Shown piece by piece: positions 53,640 through 63,640 of a stretch of DNA of 64,000 bases; position 1 is the stretch's first letter; each line of letters starts with the position of its first letter. Where the stretch lies: positions 1-64,000 of the forward strand of contig CALNYX010000057.1 in the NCBI GenBank assembly GCA_942490925.1, read 5' to 3'. This DNA comes from CALNYX01 sp942490925. Its GTDB lineage: Bacteria > Chlamydiota > Chlamydiia > Chlamydiales > JAAKFR01. Position numbers and translations under genes: made by a program. A model generated the notes under the pieces. The model was not told the origin of the DNA, ran no database searches, and saw only the letters and a list, made by a program, of their open reading frames with translations.

Positions 53640-54478
53640 GGCAAGGAGGGGTGGGGACCCAGGATCAGTGTTATATGGAAAGGAAACGTGTCGTACCTTT
53701 CGAGAAACAATCCCTAAACAAGAGGCATCGTTGAGAATGGCTGGTATTTTCAATACAGGAACCATCTCATGGCCTTGTTATGAATTACTGTACCATTCAA
53801 CAAGAATCGCAACAAGGGATTATGATGGCAAGTTCCATGGGAAACACATCATCTTGACTGGATGTAATGGAGGAAGCAATACAGCTGGACATGAAACGGC
53901 AACCAATAAAAAGACTGTAGTGTTGGTGAGAGATCCGGTAAGTACAACCTGCGTCCAGCTTGAACTCAAGTGTATTGGCGAGTCTCCGACCGAAGGGAGG
54001 AGCGAGCCAGTATACAGGGTGCAGTTGGGGCTAGGGATGGCACCGAGTCTCCACCGTATTCATCACTCACTTGCTCCCTCTCTTTTTTACCCACAGTACA
54101 GCTGGATGCATAGCATGTGCAAGAATCATTATGGTGCACGATGACATTATACGGATGATCATTGTCCTAATCTTGTGCCGAACGAACACGACCATAAACT
54201 CTTTCCCTTTGCTGGCCCGAATATCCCGGTCCGTCTTGATTTTGGTGGCAATGTCAGCATTACGTCCTATGACTTGTTAGCACATTTGTGGTCGGAATGC
54301 CGACTATCCTCGCATCATGGTGCGATATGAAGATTTAATGTATCATCCCAAGCAACTGACACGAGAAATTTGTACGTATGCAGGTGGAGTAGGTGTCCAT
54401 GAAGACAAGATTTACCAATGGGGGCCAGGACATGGCAAGGAAGAACAACGGACCCTCTCTCATTCCGGCCATGATTAA
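53640..54478 (+). pseudogene. sulfotransferase-like pseudogene
   Basis: The first exon ends in KKTVVLVRDP before GTAAGT at 53938. After a 159-nt intron (ending CCACAG at 54096) exon 2 begins YSWMHSMCKNHYGAR. A TGA at 54142 stands where the frame otherwise continues with HYTDDHCPNL and PVRLDFGGNVSITSYDLLAH. A small deletion near 54310 then shifts frame before IMVRYEDLMYHPKQLTREIC, ending at 54478. MAGIFNTGT (P-loop-like PAPS-binding start), LVRDP and RYEDL in this order are typical of sulfotransferases. One nonsense codon plus a frameshift make it inactive. Its intron is still intact, so it arose by DNA duplication or in-place decay, not retroposition. Confidence 0.72.
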
Positions 54479-54680
54479 ATACGGCAATTTGGAAAAGAGA
54501 TTACGAGGATACCCGGCTACGAGATATAAACAGTCAGTGAGCTATTTCATATTAGCAGTAACTCTAGCTAGGCAGCTTCTAGCTCGTTCAACATTCATTC
54601 TTTTGCTACCTTCGAGAAACTTCACGTTTAATGTACGTCCATATAAGTGGCATATGCAGCTAGCCTTTCCTGGTTACAGC

Positions 54681-56760
54681 TTAAGCTAGCAAGGCCAAGG
54701 CGATAGCAGCTCCGACTAGAGCAACACTGGCATGAGTAGAGCTGCTGGTGGGAGTACCAGATGCAACACCATGACAGATTTCGTCACAAACGCCGGGATT
54801 AGCACCTTCACCTTCCAAACACTGAGCGCAGGCGACGTCGTTGCCATTGGTGGCGGCAGTCGTAGTATCACATTGACTCACACAGTCAGCAGGATCTGCT
54901 CCAGGTGCTTCAATGCACTCGAGGCAGGCGGCACTGTGACTGGTGCTTCCTTGGGTAGAGGTAGTGCACACGTCCGAGCAGCTCTGCACGGGATCAGCAG
55001 CAGGATCCTCCAAGCAGCTGAGGCATGCAGAGTTTGGACTGCTCTCGGTATCGGTATCGTCAGCAGCAGTAGTACCATCACCACAACACTCGGCAACGCC
55101 AGTTACAAGAGCATCACAAATGTCGGGCTCGGCAAAGGTACATCCAAACAAGAACCACTCGGCACAGGTAGCACTTTCCACTGCTTCTCCTCCGGCAGTG
55201 TAAGTGACAACCTTGCTGTCATCCACGATGGCTCCATTAGGACAGATGTCACATCCAGTTGAGTCTGGGCACTGTATAATATCAAGTTCGAAAAGAAGAA
55301 CAACGGTGTCAGAGAAATGAAGCAGCATGAATCAGGCGCGAAAGTCGTTCTTCTTACCGAGTCTGCGCTTGCAGCGACTTCCGGTGCAGCATCACCAGCA
55401 GCACCTCCACAGCAAGCTTCAGTTGCAATCACAAAAGCGTCGCATGCATTGGGTGGAATGAACTCACAGCCAAAAGCGTACGCCTCGGCGCACGAGGAAA
55501 CACCAAACTCGGTAGTCACCTGAGTATCTGGGTTTGCGACGCTGGAATCTGGGCACTAAGAATAGATATCAGAAGCGATTGAGGAGTTAGAAATAGATAA
55601 TGCACGGATATTCCTCAGGTGATACACCGCTGTACTTACAATCGGACAACGCGTGCACGTTGCACTGGCCTTGGTATCGGTGTCGTCAGGAGCACCAGTG
55701 GAGGGAGTACCAGATCCAACACCATGACAGATTTCGTCACAAACGCCAGGATTAGCACCTTCACCTTCCAAACACTGAGCGCAGGCGACGTCGTTGCCAT
55801 TGGTGGCGGCAGTCGTAGTATCACATTGACTCACACAGTCAGCAGGATCTGCTCCAGGTGCTTCAATGCACTCGAGGCAGGCGGCACTGTGACTGGTGCT
55901 TCCTTGGGTAGAGGTAGTGCACACGTCCGAGCAGCTCTGCACGGGATCAGCAGCGGGATCCTCCAAGCAGCGAAGGCATGCAGAGTTTGGACTACTCTTG
56001 GTATCGGTATCATCAGGAGCAGTAGTACCATCACCACAGCACTTGGCAACGCCAGTTACAAGAGCATCACAAATGTCGGGCTCGGCAAAGGTACATCCAA
56101 ACAAGAACCACTTGGCACAGGTAGCACTTTCCACTGCTTCTCCTCCAGCAGTGTAAGTGACAACCTTGCTGTCATCCATGATGGCTCCATTAGGACAGAT
56201 GTCACATCCAGTTGAGTCTGGGCACTGTATAATATCAAGTTCAAAAAGAAGAACAACGGTGTCAGGGAAATGAAGCAGCATGAATCAGGCGCGAAAGTTG
56301 TTCTTCTTACCGAGTCTGCGCTTGCAGCGACTTCCGGTGCAGCATCACCAGCAGCACCTCCACAGCAAGCTTCAGTTGCAATCACAAAAGCGTCGCATGC
56401 ATTGGGTGGAATGAACTCACAGCCAAAAGCGTACGCCTCGGCGCACGAGGAAACACCAAACTCGGTAGTCACCTGAGTATCTGGGTTTGCGACGCTGGAA
56501 TCTGGGCACTAAGAATAGATATCAGAAGCGATTGAGGAGTTAGAAATAGATAACGCACGGATATTCCTCAGGTGATACACCGCTGTACTTACAATCGGGC
56601 AACGCGTGCACTGTCAAGGAGAGGAGGAGCAAGAAGAGGTGCGCGCGTTAGAGCTAAAGCAACGAAAGAGCAGAGACTGTTTACATGTCAAGTCACCACT
56701 TACTGACTGAGCAGAGCTGTAGCCAACAAGGGCAATGAATGAGAGTAGAAAGAGCTTCAT
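54681..56760 (-). CDS. six-exon secreted Cys-rich protein with internal 953-bp duplication
   Basis: Exons inferred from GT-AG sites: 56760-56704, 56610-56593, 56508-56311, 56224-55640, 55555-55358 and 55271-54681. All introns are 84-93 nt and phase 0. The joined frame is 548 aa. Exon 1 is a signal peptide (MKLFLLSFIALVGYSSAQS). Exon 2 is an 18-nt microexon (CTRCPI). Exons 3 and 5 (66 codons each) and exons 4 and 6 are tandem copies rich in cysteine and Asp/Thr/Ala, for example CPDSTGCDICPNGA and CSDVCTTSTQGS. Exon 6 ends in a hydrophobic GPI-type tail (ASVALVGAAIALALLA). A cell-surface protein is inferred. The family is not recognised. Confidence 0.8.
54700..56610 (-). repeat. 953-bp tandem duplication inside the gene
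   Basis: The block containing exon 3, its intron and exon 4 is repeated with a period of 953 bp (for example exon starts 56508 and 55555; 56224 and 55271) at very high identity, introns included. Exon 4 ends with a copy of the microexon (TCTRCPI) fused to it without an intron. The breakpoint therefore joined the middle of the last exon to exon 2. Confidence 0.85.
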
Positions 56761-56979
56761 GTTGATTGAATGATGCATCCAAGCAGATTATGATTGTACG
56801 GCCAGGGTCGGGCTGCCATCACATCAGCACGTGCTGTCACTCCGAGTGTCCGTCAGTCGTCCTACATACGAAGATCTTCGAGGATGGAGAGTAGCATATA
56901 CATCAGTCCGTGTAAAGAACGATTCGCCCCCGATCGTGTCAAATTTTGGATCTTTTCCCTCTGAAGTGGGTGCTGATGA

Positions 56980-57480
56980 CGGGCGGGCCGGGCTTTCAAT
57001 GCCCTTGCTCTGTGGGAGGGTGCCTGTCATTGGCTGCCATGCTGGCTGGCCCTGCGGAGGCATCATTGCTGCTCATGAGCTCAGCCACCCCATTGCAGGC
57101 ACGCCGCGTGCGCGGCGCTGCCTGTGGCTGCCTCCGCCGCAGGCAGAGCTGGCCTCCTGCAGCCACTCGCTTTTTGCCCCTTCCCGCTCTCTGCCCTCCC
57201 CCCGCATGGCTCCAGCATGCACAGCCCTGGCGCTGGCAAGCCCTCATGTGGTGGAGGCTGGGAGGGGCTGCCAAAAGGAGGAGCGCATGCAAGTGAGTGG
57301 GTGGCACGCACTGAGCTGGCCGCTGGTGGCCACGCAGGGGGCGCTTGCCCCGCCCTCTTTGACTTGCTTGCTCCAGCCTGCTCACTTTAGCACCCAACTC
57401 AGTGGCTGTGTGCTGCACTTGCTTGCAAGATGGCGTCACTGCTCAGCGCTTCTGTCAGGTGAAACAACAGAGCGCAACAA
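56980..57480. other. small island 7
   Basis: A 0.5-kb stretch of island texture between ordinary intergenic DNA. It is open in several frames on both strands, with no recognisable protein. Confidence 0.5.
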
Positions 57481-58240
57481 TGAGGAGCGACCATTGTCGC
57501 TGCGTCGTCAGCGCTCTTTCTTCTTGGTGCTTCGATGATGATGATGGATTGATGCGCGCTAGCGCACACGACAAAATGTGACATTTCTCTTGAAAGCAAC
57601 AAGTGACAATGGCCTCAATCGTTAATTGCGCAAGCTTCACACTAGCTAGAGCTAGGTGGATGCATGTGCCGCTGATCACCATGCATGTCTAGGAGCACCA
57701 GAAATGTGGCTGCAATGAGGGACAAGAGCAATCATAGGAACAACAACATTGCCTTACCGCGTCATTCTTGTGATGGGAGGGGTGCGCGATGTGATGCGTT
57801 GGATCTTGCTTTCCTCGCACGTGCAGTTGGCGCGTGTGATGGATCTGTTCCATGGAACAAACCAGAAGATATCTTACTTATTGACACGCTCCCATGGAAG
57901 CATGATGGAACACTCGATGACAACTACACGTGCAGCGATCTACACGGGTGATGGTGGGTGATGGCGTTTCAATCGTTTCGCCAATTCGCACCAAAAAGCA
58001 AGCCTCACAAACACAAGTCACAACCACAGATGGAGTTACGGTAAGAGGCTAACGACGTCGATGTTCCATTCATTGCTCCTTTCCCTTCTCTTTGCTGTTC
58101 CGTTGTGGCATCGATTGTTACTCACATCGACGCGCTCGGACTTTCACTTCTTTTCGTGTTCTCCTGACTGACGCCAACCCGTATTCATCTTCCTCGTTCA
58201 CCAGGTAACTACTTAGCTTCAAGCAATCATCATCATCATC
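57481..58240. other. gene-free interval before the small secreted gene
   Basis: Ordinary composition with two overlapping short plus-strand frames near 57685-57961 lacking domain similarity. The last 100 bp include a CACCAGGTAACT and a CATCATCATC leader before the ATG at 58241. No core promoter element could be assigned. Confidence 0.35.
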
Positions 58241-58483
58241 ATGAACTTCTCCATCAAGACTATGCTCTTTGCCCTCTTGGTTGGCCTTGTTTTCGCCAAC
58301 GCTGAGACCCATCTTCGTCTGGAAGAACAACGCCGCCCAACCGGTCGCAAGTTGCAGGAATCCAGTGGAATCTATGAAATCATTCGTGGTGCTCTCGACT
58401 TTGCAGAGGCTGTCACTAAGTTGTGCACCTCAGAGGCTGTCTCTGAACCGAAGGTGAAGGAGTTTTGCGATGAGGCTTACTAA
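58241..58483 (+). CDS. small secreted protein with RKLQ motif
   Basis: 80 aa from an ATG preceded by ATCATCATC. A clear signal peptide (MNFSIKTMLFALLVGLVFANA) is followed by a short Arg-rich propeptide-like stretch ending TGRKLQ (36-39) and then a 41-residue mature part with two cysteines (KLCTSEAVSEPKVKEFC). RKLQ is the same motif that begins two blocks of the 772-aa protein at 43.4-45.7 kb. Processing at this site would give a 41- to 43-residue peptide. The function is unknown; an effector, signalling or cell-wall peptide are all possible. Confidence 0.72.
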   Translation: MNFSIKTMLFALLVGLVFANAETHLRLEEQRRPTGRKLQESSGIYEIIRGALDFAEAVTKLCTSEAVSEPKVKEFCDEAY

Positions 58484-58951
58484 TAATGTGCCAAACTCAT
58501 GTGTTCAGTCATCTTGGCTATGGAGCGTCCGTTGAGATAAAACTTCGTAGATACAGTATACAGTAGTGCATAAAACAATGTTACGTGCTTCGAAATTGTA
58601 TACCTAGCTAGCTAGACATAGATCAATAGGAAGAGTTGATTACTTTATTTGCGTGTATGTTTCTTCTCTACAGTATCACGCTAGCTAGCTAGCCTCTCAT
58701 AGCTAGACACTTTCCCCGTGCAATAGTTGAGCAGATTACGTCAGATATGAGTCATGACTTGGAAGTGATTGTGAGTTATTTATTAATAAAACAACTACGA
58801 GTAAGTACTATACGTCCAAGCGTATCAGCCTTCGCTTGAACTGATGCTGAAAGAACGATTGCATGAACAAGAATATCGTGGTTCATATTCTGGTTCTTTA
58901 GCGGTATTACATGCATGTACTGGCACAAGTAGGTTATTCATTGCAGCGTGC
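58484..58951. other. 3' intergenic, source copy of an island segment
   Basis: Contains repeated GCTAGCTAG. The segment 58608-58710 has a GC-shifted relative at about 63103-63190 in the right-hand island. No gene is seen. Confidence 0.5.
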
Positions 58952-60607
58952 TTAAAAGGCAAAGGCGGAAAACAAGGCGATGGCGACAGTAGCAATAGGC
59001 GCCGCCATCCATGTGCTAGTGCTAGCTGCCGACGTGGTGGATTCACCTGCAGAGCCACCCACAGTGACACCGACACCAGCTGATCCTTGGTAAAGCAATC
59101 CAAAGAGTCCGTACGGCACGGAGTCACTGACAGTCTGAGCAATACGAAAGTCTGCAAGAAACAAAGGGGGGGGGGGGGGGGTACGTAACGAGGCGTCAGA
59201 CCAAACGTAGATGCAACAAAAAGAAGCGAAACAACAACCAATACACTTACAGCCTTCCTCGCCCCAGGTAGTACCCCAGCTATTCTTAATCTTGAAAGAG
59301 GGCGGGCTTGTAGTGTCATCGTATCCAACCATGAGGACGGCATGATCGATACAGCTAGTATCGGCACAAGCACATCGTCCATCGTCCGTCATGATTCCAC
59401 TCGAGTACATTTCAAAAGTGGCACAGCTAGCAGCCATCACTACAGTCACAGGCTGTTTAGCCAAGGCTTGCTTCATCCTGGTGACACGCTCATTGGGGTC
59501 TGTAGGATCCGACGATGAAACGGCCAATGCAACCTTGGGGACGACAACAGCGACTGGAGCACCGTCCAAAATGTCAACCGGACACTCTTCCGAGGTAGTT
59601 CCACCGAAATCTGTAAAGGGAAGTGTTTTGAGGTCTGTCACGCCTCCTAAAGGATTAGTCGTAGTGTACCCCAAGGCTGTAATTACATTGCCACCACCAC
59701 ATCCGCTCTGATTGTCATCACATGAAATCATTTGTTGAGGGCTTAGATCTTCGAGCCACGTACTACAACAGGAGAGAGAATAATAAACGTGAGACAAGCT
59801 CAGAATAAAGGAGGACCAAGCAACATAACAGACGAAAACATACAAGTCTGAATCGATGGCCGCAGCTCCTTCTAATGCGCCCGCGATACTGAAACTCCAG
59901 CATCCTCCACACTGGCCTTGATTCTTGACACTCGTCACTGCATTCTTGGTGGTCCAATCCACAGAGTCCGGAAGAGTCTGAAGGTACCTTTCTGGGTCCA
60001 ACTCATGTAGGAAATCAAGACCTGCTTCAAAGCTACCAGGATCTCGGGCTCCATTTCGAGCAGCAAGCTCATCTGGGTTGAGTGCAGCCAGATGGTTCAA
60101 CTTGAGCTCAAAGTCCGGCCATTGAGCGTTGTGCGACGATACAAACTCTGCCACAGTCAAAATAATAGCGAGGCGTTCGGCAATATCTATTTGGTTCAAT
60201 TCAATTGCTTCTCCGAATGCCGCCTTAAAATTCTCCTCAGTTATATTAGCCACGAAAATGCAGTCTTTCGGCGGGGGCGGGGAAACAACTGGTGTGAGTG
60301 ATTATGCTTGCTACGATTGGCTTGCTGAGTGACGACTTGACTTACAAGGATACTCCACATCATCAAGAGCAGTAAAGTCTTCAATAGTTCCATTGATGCA
60401 TGGTCCACAAAACTTTTCATTAGAAGTAGTATTGTCCACACAGAAGCGATTGCTCTCTGCGCAGTTGAGGGGATCATCATCTTCTGAGCACAAGGCGAGA
60501 CCCTCTGGAATGGTGGTTGGCGCGGTTGGATCGATATCTCCTCCTAGAGATGTCGGAAGGAGACATCCCATGAAGGCAAGAACGGCAAGGATAGCAAGGA
60601 TTCGCAT
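58952..60607 (-). CDS. papain-like cysteine protease (C1A) with hydrophobic C-terminal tail
   Basis: Four exons are inferred: 60607-60346, 60264-59844, 59762-59251 and 59151-58952; introns of 81, 81 and 99 nt. The product is 464 aa. It has a signal peptide (MRILAILAVLAFMGCLLPTSLG), a Cys-rich N-terminal region, then an I29-like propeptide (WPDFELKLNHLAALNPDEL). The catalytic domain has NQGQCGGCWSFS (Gln203, Cys209), SCIDHAVLMVGYD (His368) and KIKNSWGTTWGEEG (Asn388), so the full catalytic set is present. The end (TWMAAPIATVAIALFSAFAF) is a GPI-type or membrane tail, which is uncommon for this family. A cell-surface or vacuolar protease is inferred. Intron 3 uses a long C run as its pyrimidine tract. 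Confidence 0.9.
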
Positions 60608-62689
60608 GGTGGAAGGGAGGTTTTTGGTGAGGTGCGTGATGCGAGTTTTTTTTTGTGGCGGGTGATGGTTGATTTTTGAAATACCTACACGTGCCAATCG
60701 CTTGGATTCTACAGAGGTCTACGTAGAATCTGTACTAGTATTCTGTGGAACAAGTATCCATGAGTAATTTGATACGATCGAAGCTAACTTGGTACGATCG
60801 AAGCTCTGCTCCATGCCCGTGTCATTGATTTTGGAACGAGGTGCTGCACTTGATGATGCTGCTTCTGCTCTATCTCCACCAGAAAGTTGCAAGAAGCAGC
60901 CTGCCACTGCTCACATTTGTGCAGCACTGTCAAAGCGCACTGTCAATCAAATGGCGGGTCAGCTTGGTGGGGCAGCCCCCTGGGCAGCCCCCCCCCCCCC
61001 CCCCTGGCAGCAAAGCCCTGCCTGCGCGCGCCTTAGTGAGCAGGCACACATGGGAGTGAGGCACTGTGAGTGGCACAGCAAGCAAGGCATGAAGCCACCA
61101 TGCGCCGTGAGTGGCTGCCCCCCCCTGCCCGCTGCCTTGTGCGCTTGCGTGCCACCAGCCATCGGCTCTGCAAGGCGATGCTAGCACGCGCCCTTTTGGT
61201 CGATTTGACTGGCTAAAAGTCACACCTCATTGATGGGGCTTTGAGAGCAGCCAGCAGCAGGCTCCAAGGCAAGTGCCAGCCCAGAGGGGAGGGGAGGCGG
61301 CGCGCAAGGCCCAGCCATGGCCTGCCTGCACGCTGGGCATGAGGGCGCAAAGCCGCACTCAGCAGATCATGGGAGCTTGCTCCAGCTAGCTAGAAGCAAA
61401 ATTTGCTGGAGTGCACACCAGCTGCGGCACCAGCAGAGAGGCGCGAGGCCTGCTGTGTGCGCGCCTCAAAGCTGCGCACAAAGCCACACAATTTTTTGCT
61501 CTCCAGAGCTTTTTGCACACCAGCGTTTTTCAGGGCTAGCTAGCTGCCATGCAGCTGCTTGGCTGCTTGGCTGCTTGGCTGCTTGCTAGATTTGGGCAGA
61601 GCTGCGGATGCACAAAACTGCGGATTTTTTGCTATTTTTCCAGCCCAGCGGCATTTTCTTAATTTCAACTCAAAAAAGCATTTCTTTTGGTCATTTGAAA
61701 CCTCCCTCCACCATGGGCGCCACTGGGATTATTGGCAACAAAATGCTATCGTTGAACAATTTCTTTGGACAAGGCTCTCTATTGACAACAATTAACCATG
61801 AAAATGCATTTCAAACAACAGAGCGTGGTCATTTTTTTGCCCCATTGGACCTGTGTGAAGATGGTGGATGTGCTGGTCATGCTGTGACAGAAAATGACCA
61901 CTGTTGAGTTACTCTACTCTACTCATGGTTAACTTCAACATGTGAGGTGCCTCCAGATGCATGCAGATGCTTGCTTTATTGCTGCTCTTGCTGGGCGCCA
62001 TCGTCGTGATGATGGGCGCCTTTCGACGCTCGTGACTGACATTTTTCTGGCAGAGTTTCTACACATTCTATGGGAGTCATGAGTGTTTGCGGAAATCCGC
62101 ACTTTTGCCCATGACTAGCTTGGCTGCACTTGTCACGCTGCAGTGCAGCACTTTTGCCTGGCGCAGCAGCAGCGCAGAGCTCTCGCCAGCGCAGCTGCCA
62201 CCAAGCGCAAGGGGGGCAGCAAAGAGGGTGGGGCAATGGCCTTGAGCAAGAAAGCCATGGCACGCCAGTGTGCCTGATGAAGTGTGCTTGATTGCCTGGG
62301 GGCAGAGCACGAGGGGAGGGGGCTGGCAGCGAGGGGCTGCCACGAGCAAGCCGGGGTGCCCCAAAAGGCCAGGTGCTCCAAAAGGCATGGCGCGCTGGTG
62401 GCTGGGGTGAGCTAGCTGGCAACGAAGGTCACGGATGGGGCCGCGTCACTCCGCCTTGCAAGCGCGCTTGTGAGCTGAGAGGCATGGCGCGGCACGGCAC
62501 GGCGCAATGGCTGCTCCTCTCAGGTGCTGGGGGTGATTGTGTCAGGAGCTGCATCACATGCAAGCATGAGCGCTGAGCACAAAGCACGATGCGCCCGCTG
62601 TGAAGATGGCTGACAAGTGGCCAGCTGGCACCCGAGCCACTCAGGGTGCCGCTCTGCGCCTTGCTAGTGTGACAGGCGAGCAGTGCCAA

Positions 62690-63085
62690 TGAGCTGGCGT
62701 GGCCAAGGCGCCACCACCAAGCATGCCATAGAGGCCTCCCACCATCTTCATGTGGAGAGGCCATGAGTGGAAAGAGGTGTGCAGCAATGCTCTTGGAGGG
62801 AGCTTTTGAATTTGGGGGGGGGGGGGGAGAAGAAAAGGTCGCTCTGCAGAAAGCACCCTGCTCTCCACGTGACGCCGCGCTTTCAACTGGAGCTTTATGG
62901 CACGAGCTTCTCGGGCACCACAAGCATCATTTTGGCTGAGCACAATGCAACCAAATGCAGCCTTTGGTGTCGCACTCTGTTAGCTCCAGCTTGCTCTTTG
63001 TCAGCTCGGGATGGCATTGGCCTGCCTTCGACTCCTTTGCTCATGGGCGCTCGATGCGTTGTTTGGGTGTTTCCTGCTGCGCCAA
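62690..63085 (-). pseudogene. fossil 5' end of an ADP-ribosylglycohydrolase gene
   Basis: Aligns with 26340-26830 in the same orientation. The residual coding frame reads MVGGLYGMLGGGALATPAHW against MVGSLYGMLVGDAVAMPVHW in the 26-kb copy. Upstream non-coding sequence also aligns, including a G run that is 6 long at 26 kb and 14 long here. Codon 2-12 material is deleted. Most base differences are transitions toward G or C. Confidence 0.75.
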
Positions 63086-63102
63086 TGACACTTAGCAGCT
63101 CT

Positions 63103-63190
63103 AGCTAGGCATGGATTGACAGGAAGAGTTGATTGCTGCGCCTGCACGCATGCCTCTTCTCTGCAAGTGTGGCACCTAGCTAGCCTCTTT
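63103..63190. repeat. GC-shifted copy of 58608-58710
   Basis: AGGAAGAGTTGATT and CTTCTCT anchor the alignment and CTAGCTAGCCTCT closes it. Between the anchors, by hand, about fourteen A-to-G/T-to-C changes are seen against about two in the opposite direction. Confidence 0.7.
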
Positions 63191-63334
63191 TCCACCAAGA
63201 GCAAGCTGGCGTGCCTCTCTGCGGGCACAACGCATGTGCCCTGTAATGACTCTTGTTGCTTTTGAGCTTGTGAGTTTCATCAAATTGCACCATTGGTGTC
63301 TGCTCATGGCAAAGCCTAGCGCTAATCAAGCAAG

Positions 63335-63640
63335 AGCTGCTTCGATGCGCTGGGCGGCCATCCCTGCTTTTGCCACGCTGCTCTTCCACTCTAGCGTGCT
63401 GAGGCTCTGACGGCGCCTGCTAATGCTTCCATCTCTTTTCCAATTGCGTCATTTGCTGCTAGATCTGCAATGAGCAGAGCACCACTTGCCCCGCGGTGAG
63501 CTCCCAGCGCTGCTCCGAGAGCTGTGCCTCTTGGCGCTGAGCGCCCACCCAGCGCTGCGCTTTGTAGCAGCGCCTTCTTCAGGCCTTCCTTGCCATGCTT
63601 GTGCACCAGGCACAAAGCAACATGAAAGCCTTGCTCACTG
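63335..63640 (-). pseudogene. fossil 3' end of an ADP-ribosylglycohydrolase gene
   Basis: Aligns almost without gaps to 25095-25400, same orientation. The frame still reads KKALLQSAALGGRSAPRGTA against KKALLQNAMLGGHSTSRGAV. A hand count over about 305 bp gives roughly 54 A-to-G/T-to-C differences, 13 G-to-A/C-to-T (several at CpG) and about 6 transversions. The similarity stops abruptly at about 63638, where bacterial-type sequence begins. Confidence 0.8.

Larger units (their letters stand above)
60840..63640. other. island 8, mosaic of decayed copies
   Basis: GC-, TG- and CA-rich, TA-poor, with G/C runs near 60989 and 62814-62827. The part 60.84-62.69 kb has no identifiable source; a short more balanced patch at about 61.6-61.9 kb has an open frame without domain similarity. 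The part 62.69-63.64 kb is assembled from recognisable relatives of 26.3-26.8, 58.6 and 25.1-25.4 kb. Confidence 0.65.

Noticed and set aside
53244..53710. Long frames of poly-Thr, Asp-Asn, poly-Val or poly-Leu
   Set aside because: They are translations of the GACAAC minisatellite and the neighbouring G run in different frames, not proteins.
57001..57538. 235-codon plus-strand frame at 56831-57538
   Set aside because: It crosses from normal DNA into an island and has no domain; the opposite strand is equally open.
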